DNA of 64,000 bases from CAVXUB01 sp963764805 (GTDB lineage Bacteria; Actinomycetota; Acidimicrobiia; Acidimicrobiales; Bog-793): NCBI GenBank assembly GCA_963764805.1, contig CAVXUB010000002.1, positions 434,001-498,000 of the forward strand, given 5' to 3'. Below the pieces are notes generated by a model. It saw only the letters and a program-made list of their open reading frames with translations. It ran no database searches and was not told the DNA's origin. Below, piece by piece: positions 1-10,254 of the stretch (its first letter is position 1; each line of letters opens with the position of its first letter). A program made the translations under genes and the position numbers.

Positions 1-2040
1 CGCCTGCTGGACCTCGCCGAGGACCGGACCCTGCCGCTGATGGAGAGGGTGAAGTTCCTCGCCATCTTCTCGGGCGGCATCGACGAGTTCTTCCAGGTGC
101 GGGTGGCGGGGCTGAAGGACCAGGTCGCTGCCGGCGTGCGGCTGCGATCTCCGGACGGCCGCACCCCGCTCGAGCAGCTGCACGACGTGCGGGACAAGGT
201 GTGCGAGCTGATGGCCCGCGAGGATCGGATCTACCTGGAGGGGATCCTGCCGGCCCTGGGCGACGAGGGGATCCACGTGCTCGGCTGGAACGAGCTGGAT
301 GGCGACGGACGCGAAGAACTGCTTCGGGTCTTCGAGCGCGACATCTTCCCGGTGCTCACGCCGCTGGCGGTGGACCCGGGTCACCCGTTCCCCTACATCT
401 CGAACCTGTCGCTGAACCTGGCGGTGGTCGTGGGAGACCCGATCGCCCGCGAGCACCGTTTCGCCCGCGTCAAGGTGCCGCCGTTGCTCCCGAGGTTCGT
501 GCCGCTGGCGGACGGGCGGCGTTTCGTACCTCTGGAGCAGCTGATCGCCGCCAACCTGTCATTGCTCTTCCCGGACATGTCGATCGGCGCCACGCACACC
601 TTCAGGGTCACCCGTAACGCCGATCTCTCGGTCGACGAGGGAGAGGCCGACGACCTCCTGCTGGCCGTCGAGGTGGAGCTGCGCAGGCGCCGCTTCGGCC
701 GGGCGGTCTGTCTCGAGCTCGACCGGGACATGCCGGAGCACCTGCGCGACCTGCTGACGAGCGAGCTCGAGCTCGGTGCCGACGACGTCTACGAGACGAG
801 CGCGCCCGTCGACCTCGGCCAGCTCTGGGAGCTGTTCCGCATCGATCGCCCGGAGCTGCACGTGCGCGCCGTGGACTCCCGTCACGCCGACCAGCTTGAT
901 GAACCCCGACGACGAGGCGATCGACATGTTCGCCGCCATCCGCGAACGTGACGTGCTCGCTCCACCACCCCTACGACTCGTTTGCCACGTCGGTCGAGGC
1001 GTTCATCGCCCAAGCCGCCGAAGATCCCTCCGTGCTGGCCATCAAGCAGACCCTTTACCGGACCTCCGGCAAGACCTCGATCGTGTCGGCGCTCATCCGC
1101 GCCGCAGGGGCAGGCAAGCAGGTCGTCGTGCTGATCGAGTTGAAGGCGCGATTCGACGAGCAGGCCAACATCGCATGGGCGCGCGAGCTCGAGCAGTCGG
1201 GAGTCCATGTCGTCTACGGGTTCGTGGGGCTGAAGACGCACTCCAAGACCTCGCTCGTGGTGCGCCGCGAGGAGGACGGGATCAGGCGCTACTGCCACAT
1301 CGGGACCGGCAACTACAACTCCGAGACCGCCCGCCAGTACGAGGACCTGGGGTTGTTGTCGGCCGATCCCGACCTCGGCGCGGATCTCACGAACCTGTTC
1401 AACTACCTCACCGGCTACAGCCGTCCCTCCGCCGAGAGGAAGCTGATCCTGGCGCCGAGCCGCCTGCGATCGTGGGTGCTGGAGGAGATCGACGCAGAGG
1501 CCGCCAGAGGTCCGGAGGGGCGGATCACGATCAAGATCAACGGCCTCACCGATCCAGAGGTTATCGACGCCCTCTACACAGCCTCTAGGGCCGGCACCCC
1601 GGTCGAGCTCGTCGTGCGGGGCGTCTGCTGCCTGCGGCCCGGCGTCCCCGGCCTCTCCGACAACATCACGGTGCGCTCGATCGTGGGGAGATGGCTGGAG
1701 CACTCTCGCATCTACCGTTTCGGGAGCCCGCCGGCCAGCGGCCCGCTACTTCATCGGCTCGGCCGACCTGATGGATCGCAACCTGAACCGCCGCGTCGAG
1801 GCTCTCGTCCCGATCACCGACCCCGAGCTGTGCGATCGGCTGGAGGAGGTCCTCGCGCTCGTTCTCGCCGACGACGTGTCGGCTTGGGCGATCGGGCCGG
1901 ACGGCAGGGGGAGACGGGTGCCGAGGGTGGAGGGCGTGAGCGCCCAGGCGGGGCTCGCCGAGCTGGCCCGTGAGCGCGCCCGCACGCGCCACGTCCTCGA
2001 GCCTCTGCCGGGCGGACCGCCTCCTGGCTGGATCGGCTGA
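1..2040 (+). CDS. ppk1: Polyphosphate kinase Ppk1 (5' end outside window; three apparent frameshifts)
   Basis: Polyphosphate kinase reversibly transfers the terminal phosphate of ATP to polyphosphate. The window opens inside the gene; the first visible residues are RLLDLAEDRTLP. The N-terminal and head domains run to about base 860, and the catalytic domains follow with the two conserved histidine motifs THSKTSLVVR and HIGTGNYN, ending with IGSADLMDRNLNRRVE near 1785. The reading frame moves by +1 near 867, near 958 and near 1725; family motifs (PWTPVTP, RERDVL-LHHPYDSF, RYFIGSAD) continue across each break, so the gene is probably intact in the cell. In each case the extra base can be read as a second base at a synonymous third codon position. 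An exopolyphosphatase gene follows after 18 bp, making a polyphosphate synthesis and degradation pair. Confidence 0.95.
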
Positions 2041-2058
2041 GCGGCCGGCGACCCCGAC

Positions 2059-3660
2059 TTGCGCATCGCGGCCCTCGATCTCGGCAGCAACTCCTTCCAT
2101 CTCGTCGTCGTCGAGACACGGCCCGACGGGAGCTTCGTCCCGCTCGTGCGCGAGAAGGAGATGCTGCGACTCGGCGACCTCGTGGCTCGTGAAGGCATGA
2201 TCGTCGGGGCCGCCGCCGACCAGGCGGTGGAGACGGTGAGGCGGTTCCGCGCCCTCGCCGAGGCCGAAGGCGCCACCGAGATCGTGGCTCTCGGCACGGC
2301 GGCGCTCCGCGAGGCGCTCAACGGATCGGCACTCGTCGACCGGATCGAGAGCGAGTCTGGTGTCCCGGTCAAGGTGATCAGCGGGCTGCTGGAGGCGCAG
2401 CTGATCTTCGAAGCCGTTCGCGCCAGCGTGGTCCTCGACCCCGGGCCGGCGCTCTGTGCCGACCTCGGCGGCGGCAGCCTGGAGCTGACGATCGGCGACA
2501 GGGCCGCCCTCCGCTACGCCACCAGCCTGCACCTGGGAGTCGGGCGGCTGACGGCCGAGCTGGTGCGGCGGGACCCCCCGAGCGACAAGGACGTCGAGCG
2601 CATCCGCAAGCGTGTCCGTGAGGAGCTGACGGACCTCGGGGCCGAGATCCGGCGTCACCACCCGCAGATGCTGGTCGGAACCTCAGGCACGCTCTGCACC
2701 CTTGCACGCATGGCCGCCGCCGAGCGCGACGGGATCGTCCCGGAGTCGGTCAACCAGTTGACCGTGTCGGCCGGCGACCTCGCAGTGGTGCGCAAGAAGG
2801 TGCTGTCGTTGCCGGCAGAGGAGCGCTCGCGACTTCCAGGGCTCGACGCGCGCCGGGTTGAGCTCGTGCCGGCGGGGGCGCTGGTGCTCGAGTCGTTGAT
2901 GGAGGCGAGCGGCTTGGACGAGCTGACGGTCAGCGAATGGGGGCTTCGCGAGGGGATCGTCATCTCCGCGATCGGCACCCACGAGCGGGCCGAGCTGGGC
3001 GACGATCCGCGTGCGATCAGGCGTGCCTCGGTGATGTCGCTCTGCCGCCGGTTCAACTGGCGGTCGCGCCACTCGTACCAGGTGGCGCGGTTGTCGCTGG
3101 AGCTGTTCGACGCCGCCGCCGCCGCCGGCCTGCACCACCTCGCGGCCATCGATCGGGAGCTCCTCGAGCTCGGATCGCTTCTCCACGACATCGGCGAGCA
3201 CGTGAGCCCCGACGGACGTGACCGGCACAGTGCCTACCTGATCGAGAACGGGCGCCTCAGGGGTTTCGATCCTGACGAGATCAGGATCCTCACATGCCTG
3301 GGCCGTTTCCACCTGCGGGGGACACCGAGGACGAGTTACCCCCCGTTCGCGGCTCTGGCGGGGCCCGATCGCTCACGGACGACGACGCTCGTCGCGCTGC
3401 TGCGGCTGTCGTGTGCGCTCGACAGGTCGCACCTCGGCGTGGCCGACACCGTGAAGGTGCTGCCAACCGGCGACCGGCTGGAGCTGGTGATCCTCGCTCA
3501 CGGGGACGCCGAGCTGGAGGCTTGGGCCGTCCGCCGCAAGAAGGCCCTCTTCGAGGAGGTGTTCGGGGTAGAGCTCGTGGTCCGTACCGAGACCACCGGC
3601 CCGCGCCTGTGGGAGCTCGCCGAAGGCGAGGACGAAGGCGAGGGGAGAGGCCTGTCTTGA
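2059..3660 (+). CDS. ppx: Exopolyphosphatase, Ppx/GppA family with C-terminal HD domain
   Basis: A 533-residue Ppx/GppA phosphatase, expected to remove phosphate from the ends of polyphosphate (GppA members hydrolyse pppGpp). The N-terminal ASKHA-fold domain shows the phosphate-binding loop ALDLGSNSFHLVVVE near residue 5 and the second loop ADLGGGSLEL near residue 135, then GTSGTL. The C-terminal third carries an HD-type domain with HSYQVARLSLELFD and the metal-binding LLHDIGEH. The start chosen is TTG at 2059, which puts the first loop at the usual distance from the N-terminus. It lies 18 bp behind ppk1 on the same strand, supporting a polyphosphate role over a purely stringent-response one. 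Confidence 0.93.
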   Translation: MRIAALDLGSNSFHLVVVETRPDGSFVPLVREKEMLRLGDLVAREGMIVGAAADQAVETVRRFRALAEAEGATEIVALGTAALREALNGSALVDRIESESGVPVKVISGLLEAQLIFEAVRASVVLDPGPALCADLGGGSLELTIGDRAALRYATSLHLGVGRLTAELVRRDPPSDKDVERIRKRVREELTDLGAEIRRHHPQMLVGTSGTLCTLARMAAAERDGIVPESVNQLTVSAGDLAVVRKKVLSLPAEERSRLPGLDARRVELVPAGALVLESLMEASGLDELTVSEWGLREGIVISAIGTHERAELGDDPRAIRRASVMSLCRRFNWRSRHSYQVARLSLELFDAAAAAGLHHLAAIDRELLELGSLLHDIGEHVSPDGRDRHSAYLIENGRLRGFDPDEIRILTCLGRFHLRGTPRTSYPPFAALAGPDRSRTTTLVALLRLSCALDRSHLGVADTVKVLPTGDRLELVILAHGDAELEAWAVRRKKALFEEVFGVELVVRTETTGPRLWELAEGEDEGEGRGLS

Positions 3661-3755
3661 GCTGGTGATCGGGGCGCCGGACGACCATCGACCTTTGGTG
3701 CGTTGTGAGCCGGAAGTGACACCTTCTGCAGAAAACCTCGACCGCCGATGGCGTC

Positions 3756-5142
3756 TCAGGCCATCCCCGAGAGTCCCTCGACGTCCTCGTCGGTCGGGGC
3801 CGCCGCCTCGGCCGTCGGCGCCGCCTCCGTCGATGCCTCCTCGATCAGTGGCGCCTCGTCCATCGTCTCCATGGCCGCCGCGCTCTTGGCCTCGTTGGTG
3901 AGGTCGCGCAGCTCTGCCAGCGCCGCCCGAGCGTTGTGCCGCCCGGCGATCCTCTCGAAACGAAGCGACACGTAGCAGCCCGCCCCGAGCGGGATCGGCA
4001 TCCAGAAGTTGACCAGCCGCCAGCCGAGAACGGCAAGCACGGCGACGCCTCGGCTGAGGCCGAAGCCGACGAGGGCCGCCGGCACCGCCGGCGTCGATCA
4101 GGCCGAGCCCGCCCGGTGTTATCGGGATCGCCGCCAGCACGTTGCCGACCCCGTAGGCGACGAACAGGTCGACAGGGGAGATGTAGTGGCCGAAGGCGGC
4201 CACGAACGCCCATAACGAGGCCGCATCGAGCAGCCAGTTGCCAGCAGCCCACCTGAGGCCCTGGCTCAAGCGGCGGCGATCGCTCCCGAGGTCGACCAGT
4301 CGAGCCCCGATCTGGCGCACCACCGCTTCGACCTTGTCGCCGTCGACGCGCGGTATCGGACGGAAGATCGCCCGCACCGCCCGTGCGGCCAGATCGACGC
4401 CGGCCGTCAGCAGGTAGATGAGGGCGGCGATGACGATCAACAGGAGGACACCCGCCAGCGCCACCGCGACATACCCGCGCTGGACGCCGTTGAGCGGGAT
4501 CGAGACCACGAGCGCCAGCCAGAGCAGGACGTTGAGCACGATCGCCGAGCCGATTCCCTGCGTTCCCATCGCATAGCCGGCGTCCGACCCCTCCACGCCG
4601 TGCTGGGTGAGCAGCCTGTAGCCGAGGCCGCTCGAGGTGGCAGTCCCCCCCGGAAGCACGTGGTTGACAGCGAGCGTCGTCATGTCGATGCGAAAAAGCG
4701 TCCACAACGGCGGACCGGCGCCCGCCAGCACGGTGCGCGTCAGCTCGGCGTACGCGACCAGCGAACCGATCTCCAGCGCCAGGCCGGCCATCAGCCAGAA
4801 AACGTTGACGTGCCCCAGCAGATAGAGCGAGCCCTTGGCTACGAGCAACTTCGGATAGACCAGGTACTCGATGATGAACAGGGTGACGAAGGCGACCATG
4901 GCGTGGCGGAGCGGGCGCGGCACCATGCGGTGCAGACGCTCCCTCAGGGTCGGGCGGCTGGCGGGAGGCAGTGCTCCCCCAGGACTCGCCACAGGCAGTG
5001 CTCCAGCAGGACTCGCCACAGGACGTGCTCCGGAGGAACTCGCCAGGGGAAGCGTCCCCGGCTGCTCCTCGGACGCGACGAGGCCATCTGCGGCGCTCGG
5101 CAGGCCGCGACGGAATGGCCAGCTGCGATCGATTGAGGCCAT
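3756..5142 (-). CDS. UPF0104 / lysylphosphatidylglycerol synthase-type integral membrane protein (one frameshift)
   Basis: Polytopic membrane protein resembling the flippase-like transmembrane domain of lysylphosphatidylglycerol synthases (UPF0104). It begins with about 65 residues of Ala/Gly/Pro/Ser-rich sequence containing near repeats of the type ASPAGALPVASPGGALP, encoded by a roughly 30-bp imperfect DNA repeat at 4975-5050. Several hydrophobic helices follow, along with the family signatures LPGGTATSSGLGYRLL and ITPGGLGLIDAG. The frame changes near 4090; the continuation ends in an acidic Ala/Glu-rich tail. The member has no soluble synthetase domain, so a lipid or glycolipid translocation role is possible but inferred. 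It is convergent with ppx and divergent from the Ppm-like gene. Confidence 0.8.
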
Positions 5143-5257
5143 CGGGCCCTAATGCTTGCACGCCCCCGCCAAGTGGATGGTGACCTGGCGAACCGCGCCC
5201 CGATGATGCTGAGCCCGGTTGATGGTCGCCCACGATGGCCCGAGTAGGCTCGGCTTC

Positions 5258-6016
5258 GTGCGTGTCCTCGTGGTGCTGCCCACGTTCAACGAAGCCGGCA
5301 ACATCGAGACGGTTCTCGGCAAGGTGCGCGAGGCGGTGCCGGCGGCGACACTGCTCGTCGTCGACGACAACAGCCCTGACGGGACGGCCAAGATCGCCGA
5401 GGACGCCGGCCAGCGCCTCGGCCAGGTCGAGGTTCTATGCCGTCCGGGCAAGGCGGGGCTCGGTAGCGCCTACCGGGCGGGATTCGCCTGGGGCCTCGAG
5501 CGCGGCTACGAAGCGTTCGTCGAGATCGACTCCGATCTCTCGCACGATCCCGCTGCCATCCCGTCGCTGCTCGCGCCTCTCGACGACGGCTACGACGTGG
5601 TGATCGGCTCGCGCTACGTGCCGGGCGGATCGATCCCTGATTGGAAACTGCACCGGCGCTTGCTCTCGCGCTGGGGGAACGTCTATTCCTCGGTGCTGCT
5701 CGGGCTCCACGTCGCCGACGCCACCGCCGGCTTCCGGATATACACCGCCGCCATCCTCGACAAGATCGAGCTCGGCACTGTCCGCGCCGACAGCTACGGC
5801 TTCCAGATCGAGATGACCTACAGGGCGGTGCGTGCGGGTGGGCACGTGCGGGAGGTGCCGATACGTTTCGTCGATCGTGTCGAGGGAACGTCGAAGATGT
5901 CCTTCTACACGGTCATCGAGGCGCTCGCACTGGTCTCGTGGTGGGGCCTGCTGCGCGGCCTCCAAGCCGGGCGACCTGCCCTCCTACGGCGGCGCTCGGG
6001 GCGCTGGGCACACTGA
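5258..6016 (+). CDS. Polyprenol-phosphate mannosyltransferase (GT2 family, Ppm1/DPM1-like)
   Basis: A 252-residue family 2 glycosyltransferase most like actinobacterial polyprenol monophosphomannose synthase, which makes the lipid-linked mannose donor for cell-envelope mannans from GDP-mannose. Visible signatures are LVVLPTFNEAGNIE at the N-terminus, VVDDNSPDGT, the acidic metal and sugar nucleotide site EIDSDLSHDP and the GSRYVPGG segment. There are no C-terminal membrane helices, as in soluble DPM1 forms. The start is GTG at 5258; an upstream ATG-rich extension in the same frame lacks family similarity. The 3' end overlaps the start region of the next gene. Confidence 0.86.
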   Translation: MRVLVVLPTFNEAGNIETVLGKVREAVPAATLLVVDDNSPDGTAKIAEDAGQRLGQVEVLCRPGKAGLGSAYRAGFAWGLERGYEAFVEIDSDLSHDPAAIPSLLAPLDDGYDVVIGSRYVPGGSIPDWKLHRRLLSRWGNVYSSVLLGLHVADATAGFRIYTAAILDKIELGTVRADSYGFQIEMTYRAVRAGGHVREVPIRFVDRVEGTSKMSFYTVIEALALVSWWGLLRGLQAGRPALLRRRSGRWAH

Positions 6017-6837
6017 TCATCGACGAGGGCGCAGGGCCGACCGTGGTCCTCGTCCACGGCCAGCCCGGCGAAGGGGCGGACTTCCGCCCGACGATCGATC
6101 GATTGACCTCTTCCTGCCGTGTGATCGCGCCGGACCGGCCGGGGTGGGGCGCCAACGATGCGGCGGCCAGGGGGATGCTGGCCAACGCCGACTGGCTGGC
6201 AGAGCTCCTCGAAGAGATGCGAGTGGTCGGCGAAGCGGTGGTCGTCGGGCACAGCTTCGGGGGCGGTGTGGCGCTGGCGCTCGCGCTCCGCCACCCGCAG
6301 GCCGTGGCGGCGCTGGTTCTCGTCGGCTCCGTCGGGGAGGCGACGGCGCTGTCGCACCTCGATCGCCTGCTTGCAAGGCCACTGGTGGGCGAGCGGATCG
6401 TGCGGGCAGGGATCGCCGGTGCCAGCCGGGCGACGCGCCTCGTGGCTTCCCGCCTCTCACGTATCGAGAGAGCGTCGGAGGCGGTGCGCATGGCCGAGTC
6501 GTTGTCGATGTACCGGGCTCTTGCGGGGATCGACCCGATCGCCGAGGGCGCGTGGCGCAGCTTCGTCGTCGAGCAACAGGCACTGATCCGTGAGACCCCC
6601 GAGATCGAGCGCAGCCTCCACCGGTTGTCCATCCCCGTGGCGGTCGTGAACGGGGCGCGTGACCGGGTGGTTCCTGCATCCTCCGGGCGCCGGCTCGCCA
6701 GCCTCATCCCGGGCGCCGAGCACGTCGTGCTCGGGCACGTGAACCACCTCGTGCCGGTGGAGGCCCCGGATCGTGTGGCGGCGATCGTCGAGCGCTACGT
6801 GCGGCTGGCGACCGGGGGCCGAGGGACGGCGAGCTAG
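5941..6837 (+). CDS. Alpha/beta-fold hydrolase
   Basis: An alpha/beta hydrolase of about 290 residues. It has the oxyanion segment VVLVHGQPG, the nucleophile elbow GHSFGG, the acid in NGARDRVVP and the catalytic histidine in GHVNHLVPVEAP near the C-terminus. The substrate cannot be told from the sequence. The start is uncertain: no ATG lies close to the conserved part (which begins near 6010), and the nearest in-frame candidates are GTG codons at 5938 and 5941 inside the preceding glycosyltransferase gene. The two genes are probably co-transcribed. The 3' end overlaps the convergent menF gene by 4 nt. Confidence 0.82.
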   Translation: MGPAARPPSRATCPPTAALGALGTLIIDEGAGPTVVLVHGQPGEGADFRPTIDRLTSSCRVIAPDRPGWGANDAAARGMLANADWLAELLEEMRVVGEAVVVGHSFGGGVALALALRHPQAVAALVLVGSVGEATALSHLDRLLARPLVGERIVRAGIAGASRATRLVASRLSRIERASEAVRMAESLSMYRALAGIDPIAEGAWRSFVVEQQALIRETPEIERSLHRLSIPVAVVNGARDRVVPASSGRRLASLIPGAEHVVLGHVNHLVPVEAPDRVAAIVERYVRLATGGRGTAS

Positions 6838-8147
6838 GGCCGGACGGCCGCCGCCAGCATCGCCTGCAGTTTGAGCTGTGTCTCGGTCAGCTCGGCGGCC
6901 GGATCCGATTCGGCGACGATCCCGACGCCGGCGAAGAGCCGAGCCCGGCATCCGTCGACGAGGGCCGCACGGATGCCCACGTACCATTCGCCGTCGCCGT
7001 GCCCGTCGGTCCAGCCGACAGGTCCGGCATAAGGGCCGCGGTCGAGCTCCTCGTGCTTGGCGATCCATTCGAGGGCCTCGTCGCGGGGCGTGCCTGCGAC
7101 TGCCGGCGTCGGGTGCAGCCTCGCCACCAGGCCGAGCACGCCAGGTGCTGCGGGGGCCAGCCGACCGGTTATCGCCGTGCCGAGGTGGGACACGTTGCGC
7201 AGCTCCACGATCGAGGGAGCGTCGGGGATCGCCAGCCGGTCGCAGAACGGCGAAAGCACCCGGGCTACGGCGTCGACGACCACCCGGTGCTCGGCCCTCT
7301 CCTTCGCCGAGTCGAGCAGGGCCTGCTCCAGCCGGAGGTCGGTGTCGGGGTCGCCGCTCCTCCCGACGGTGCCGGCGAGGGGATGAGACGCGACCTGCCG
7401 GCCGGCACGCTCCAGCAGCAGCTCTGGGCTCGCCCCGACGAAACCTTCGACCGAGAACGCCGTGCACGACGGGTAGAGCGCACGCAGCCGCCCGAGCAGG
7501 TCCCCGCTCTGCAGCGGCCTGTTCGACTCCACCAGCACCTCGCGCACCAGCACGACCTTGTCGAGCGTTCCCCGCCGGATGTCCTCCACGCAGCGGGCGA
7601 CGAGGTTCGTGAAGTCGTTGTGATCACGGACAGAGACGAGAGAGAACTGGTCGGGCGGCAGCGTGACGGCGGGCGCGTCCGAGGGGCCGCCCGCCGCCGC
7701 ACGCATCATCTCGCCGACGGCTGCCGGGTCACCTGCCGCACGCTCTGCCTGGGCGGCGATCCGCTCAGGATCCCGACCGACGATCGTGAGGACCGAGCTG
7801 CCAGAGCTCGTGCGTCTCACGCAGTGGCTCGGGACGGTCAAGTGACAGGCCGACTGCCGGTCGAACGGAAGAGCCCCGATGGCGACCGGCCGCGGGGCGG
7901 CGACAGCTGCTGGGAAGCCGGCCACCGGGCGGATGGCGGCGATGCGCTCGTGCAGGCGATCGGCACCCTCTTCGTCCGCCAGCCCGTCCGGCAGATCGAG
8001 ACGTAGCGCGTGGCCGGACGCGGCCAGCGACAGGCGGGCGTGCTCGATCATCGACCCGTCGTACGAAGCAACCGATCTCGCCGCCTCGAAGCCGGCATCG
8101 CCGACCACGGCCGCCGCCGAATGGAGCTGCTCGGGCGGATCGCTCAT
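6834..8147 (-). CDS. menF: Isochorismate synthase (MenF/EntC family)
   Basis: A 437-residue chorismate-utilizing enzyme, expected to convert chorismate to isochorismate, the entry to menaquinone synthesis. The C-terminal ADC-synthase fold shows the family features SPELLLERAGRQVASHPLAGT, ELRNVSHLGT, LHPTPAVAGTP and the C-terminal GVGIVAESDP metal-binding segment. The N-terminal 170 residues are variable. It overlaps the upstream menaquinone methyltransferase gene by 4 nt (ATGA), and this neighbour argues for a menaquinone rather than a siderophore or salicylate role. The other men genes are not in the window. Confidence 0.9.
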   Translation of the reverse strand: MSDPPEQLHSAAAVVGDAGFEAARSVASYDGSMIEHARLSLAASGHALRLDLPDGLADEEGADRLHERIAAIRPVAGFPAAVAAPRPVAIGALPFDRQSACHLTVPSHCVRRTSSGSSVLTIVGRDPERIAAQAERAAGDPAAVGEMMRAAAGGPSDAPAVTLPPDQFSLVSVRDHNDFTNLVARCVEDIRRGTLDKVVLVREVLVESNRPLQSGDLLGRLRALYPSCTAFSVEGFVGASPELLLERAGRQVASHPLAGTVGRSGDPDTDLRLEQALLDSAKERAEHRVVVDAVARVLSPFCDRLAIPDAPSIVELRNVSHLGTAITGRLAPAAPGVLGLVARLHPTPAVAGTPRDEALEWIAKHEELDRGPYAGPVGWTDGHGDGEWYVGIRAALVDGCRARLFAGVGIVAESDPAAELTETQLKLQAMLAAAVRP

Positions 8148-8890
8148 CGGGGAGCCGCTTTCCTCGTTCCGGTGACGACTTGAGTGATCCCACCCGACAG
8201 CCGGTGGTGTTCCACGTCTTCGAATCCTGCCGCTTCCAGCATTCCAAGCAACTCCCGGCGTTCGGGTAGGTAGGCGACCGAGCGTGGCAGGTAGCGGTAG
8301 GCCGCTCCGTCCGACAAGGCGCCGCCGATCAGTGGCACGACCCGACGGAAGTAGATCCGATGCCCGGTCCTGAGCAGACCGTTACCGGGCTCGTCCACCT
8401 CCAGCAGCGCGACACGGCCAGCGGGGCGGATCACCCTCGCCACCTCGGCGAAGACCTGTGCCAGCTGGGCGAAGTTGCGCAGCGCGAAGCCGCTGACGAG
8501 CCCATCGGCAGAGCCCGTGGCGAGAGGAAGGCGGGCCGCATCGGCCTGCAACAGCTTGCCTCGCCGCTTCGAGGCTGCGAGCATCCCCGCCGAGAGGTCC
8601 ACCCCCAAGACGTGGTATCCGCCACTGATCATCAGCTCCAGAAACTCTCCCGGCCCGCATGCCAGATCGACGACGAGTGAGCCGGGGGCCAACCCCAGCA
8701 GACGTAAGGTCTTGCGCCGCCAGGGTCCGTCGAGCCCGAGCGTCATGACGTGGTTGACGAGGTCGTAGCGGGGTGCGATGCGGTCGAACATCGAGCGCAC
8801 GTAGGCGCGCTTGGCGTCTCCCTGCGGCAGCGGTTGGCCGGCCCTCACCGGAGTCGTCGCCTCGCGGCGCGCTGTCGAAGCGGAGTTCAC
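8144..8890 (-). CDS. menG: Demethylmenaquinone methyltransferase (UbiE/MenG)
   Basis: A 248-residue SAM-dependent class I methyltransferase that performs the last step of menaquinone synthesis. It carries the UbiE signatures YVRSMFDRIAPRYDLVNHVMTLGLD near the N-terminus, motif I LVVDLACGPGEFL, the acidic residue in LGVDLSAGML and FALRNFAQ. The first 25 residues are a polar extension. It overlaps menF downstream and the MaoC-like gene upstream by 4 nt each, so the three form one minus-strand operon. Confidence 0.93.
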   Translation of the reverse strand: MNSASTARREATTPVRAGQPLPQGDAKRAYVRSMFDRIAPRYDLVNHVMTLGLDGPWRRKTLRLLGLAPGSLVVDLACGPGEFLELMISGGYHVLGVDLSAGMLAASKRRGKLLQADAARLPLATGSADGLVSGFALRNFAQLAQVFAEVARVIRPAGRVALLEVDEPGNGLLRTGHRIYFRRVVPLIGGALSDGAAYRYLPRSVAYLPERRELLGMLEAAGFEDVEHHRLSGGITQVVTGTRKAAPR

Positions 8891-9345
8891 GCGTAGTACC
8901 GGTACACGACCTCCGCCACGCAGGCCGGCTTCTCCCTGCCGTCGATCTCGAAGGTGATCTCCACGACCGACTGGACGCCCCCCTGCACCTCATCTACGGA
9001 CGCCACCTTGGCTCCTGCCCGGACCTTGGCCCCGACAGGCACGGGCGACACGAAGCGCACCTTGTTGCAGCCGTAGTTGAGGCCGTATGTGATGCCGGAG
9101 ACCCGCATGATCTGCGAGAGGAGGACGGGGGCGAGCGCGAGCGTCAAGTAGCCGTGTGCGACCGGCCCCCCGAAGGGACTCTCACGGGCTGCACGCTCGG
9201 GGTCGACGTGGATCCATTGGTGGTCGCCCGTGGCATCTGCGAAACGGTCGACCTGCTCCTGTGTCACCTCGTGCCACTCGCTGTAGCCGAGATGCCGCCC
9301 GGCGAGAGCCTTCACGCCCTCGATGCCTTCAATGAGCGTCGTCAT
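8887..9345 (-). CDS. MaoC-like (R)-hydratase / hot-dog fold dehydratase
   Basis: A single hot-dog domain protein of about 152 residues of the MaoC/(R)-specific enoyl-CoA hydratase type. The hydratase motif is visible as FADATGDHQWIHVDPERA, followed by FGGPVAHGYLTLAL. The start chosen is ATG at 9345 (MTTLIEGIEG); the frame is open a further 13 codons upstream, but that extension does not resemble the family. It is first in the maoC-menG-menF minus-strand set. The acyl-CoA substrate is unknown; a role in polyester or fatty acid metabolism is possible. Confidence 0.87.
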   Translation of the reverse strand: MTTLIEGIEGVKALAGRHLGYSEWHEVTQEQVDRFADATGDHQWIHVDPERAARESPFGGPVAHGYLTLALAPVLLSQIMRVSGITYGLNYGCNKVRFVSPVPVGAKVRAGAKVASVDEVQGGVQSVVEITFEIDGREKPACVAEVVYRYYA

Positions 9346-9491
9346 GTCGGACGACGTTAGGCGCAAGCAAGAAATTATGCCCACACGGCTCTTTTGCGTG
9401 GCACTATGCGTGCAGTATCCGCGCCACCGGGCCGTCGCGGGGAGTACGTTTGCGCAGGCCCGTTACGAGCGGCAGATGAAAGGGGTACGCC

Positions 9492-10190
9492 GTGGCAGCG
9501 TGTGCACAATGCGGGGCGAACGTCCCAGAAGGCAGTGGATTTTGCCCGGTTTGTGGGGCTGCGGCCGTCGCCGCTGCGGGACCTGCGCCGGGGGCCCAGG
9601 CTGCGCCGCAGTACGGGGCACAACCGCAGTACGGGGCGCAGCCTCAATACGGCGCAGCGCCGGTCGCCGGTAGCGGTTCCGGGATCGCCTTCGACTACAC
9701 CAGGTTCACCTGGGCGGACGCCCTCTTCACGGGGGGCGCCCTGTTGGTGTTCATCTCCTACTTCTTGTCCTGGTACACAGCTTCAGCCGACGGGTTCAGT
9801 GGCTCCGAGAGCCTCTCGTCTGCGGGAGGTTGGCGGATCCTGATCCTCCTCGTGGCGATCGTCGCCATGATCTACGGCGTCGTCAAGATGCTCGGATTGG
9901 GTGCCAGGATCCCAGTCGCCAGCTGGCAAGCGATGGCCGGCATCGGCGGGCTTCTCTTCCTGCTCGTCCTGATCGCTTTCCTCGCCAAGCCGAGTGCCGG
10001 TTCTGATGCAGCATTGCTCGGGGTGTCGGTCCACGTAGGTTGGGCTTTCGGTGCCTTCTTAGGCCTGATCTTCGGCATCGTCGTGCTCGTCGGCGTGTAC
10101 ATGGAGCGCAACGGCGCTCCTCTGATCATGAAGGGCGGCCCGAAGGCGGCCGGGGGAGCGGCAGGACCGGCCGGAAGCGGTTGGGGCTGA
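9492..10190 (+). CDS. Zinc-ribbon membrane protein with PQYGAQ repeats
   Basis: A 232-residue protein of unknown function. It opens with a short zinc ribbon of two CxxC knuckles (CAQCGANV and CPVCGAAA), continues with a low-complexity linker in which PQYGAQ is repeated three times, and then has four predicted transmembrane helices (around residues 80-97, 115-135, 148-167, 185-205). The Gly/Ala-rich tail ends in GSGWG. Architecture of this kind is common in actinobacterial membrane proteins of unknown role. Start is GTG at 9492. Confidence 0.8.
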   Translation: MAACAQCGANVPEGSGFCPVCGAAAVAAAGPAPGAQAAPQYGAQPQYGAQPQYGAAPVAGSGSGIAFDYTRFTWADALFTGGALLVFISYFLSWYTASADGFSGSESLSSAGGWRILILLVAIVAMIYGVVKMLGLGARIPVASWQAMAGIGGLLFLLVLIAFLAKPSAGSDAALLGVSVHVGWAFGAFLGLIFGIVVLVGVYMERNGAPLIMKGGPKAAGGAAGPAGSGWG

Positions 10191-10220
10191 TCGCCCGTTC
10201 GTCACACTGAGCTCTGGCGC

Positions 10221-10254
10221 CAGCCGGTCCCGTCAACGAGGGTGGGACCGGCTG
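10221..10254. terminator. Hairpin between convergent genes
   Basis: A perfect 11-bp inverted repeat, CAGCCGGTCCC (10221-10231) and GGGACCGGCTG (10244-10254), with a 12-nt loop lies between two convergent genes. There is no T-run, which is usual in high-GC actinobacteria; it could serve both strands. Confidence 0.55.

Noticed and set aside
3373..5142. A 589-residue minus-strand open frame reaching into ppx
   Set aside because: The end part is an out-of-frame continuation after the frame change in the membrane protein gene; family sequence continues in another frame to 3756.
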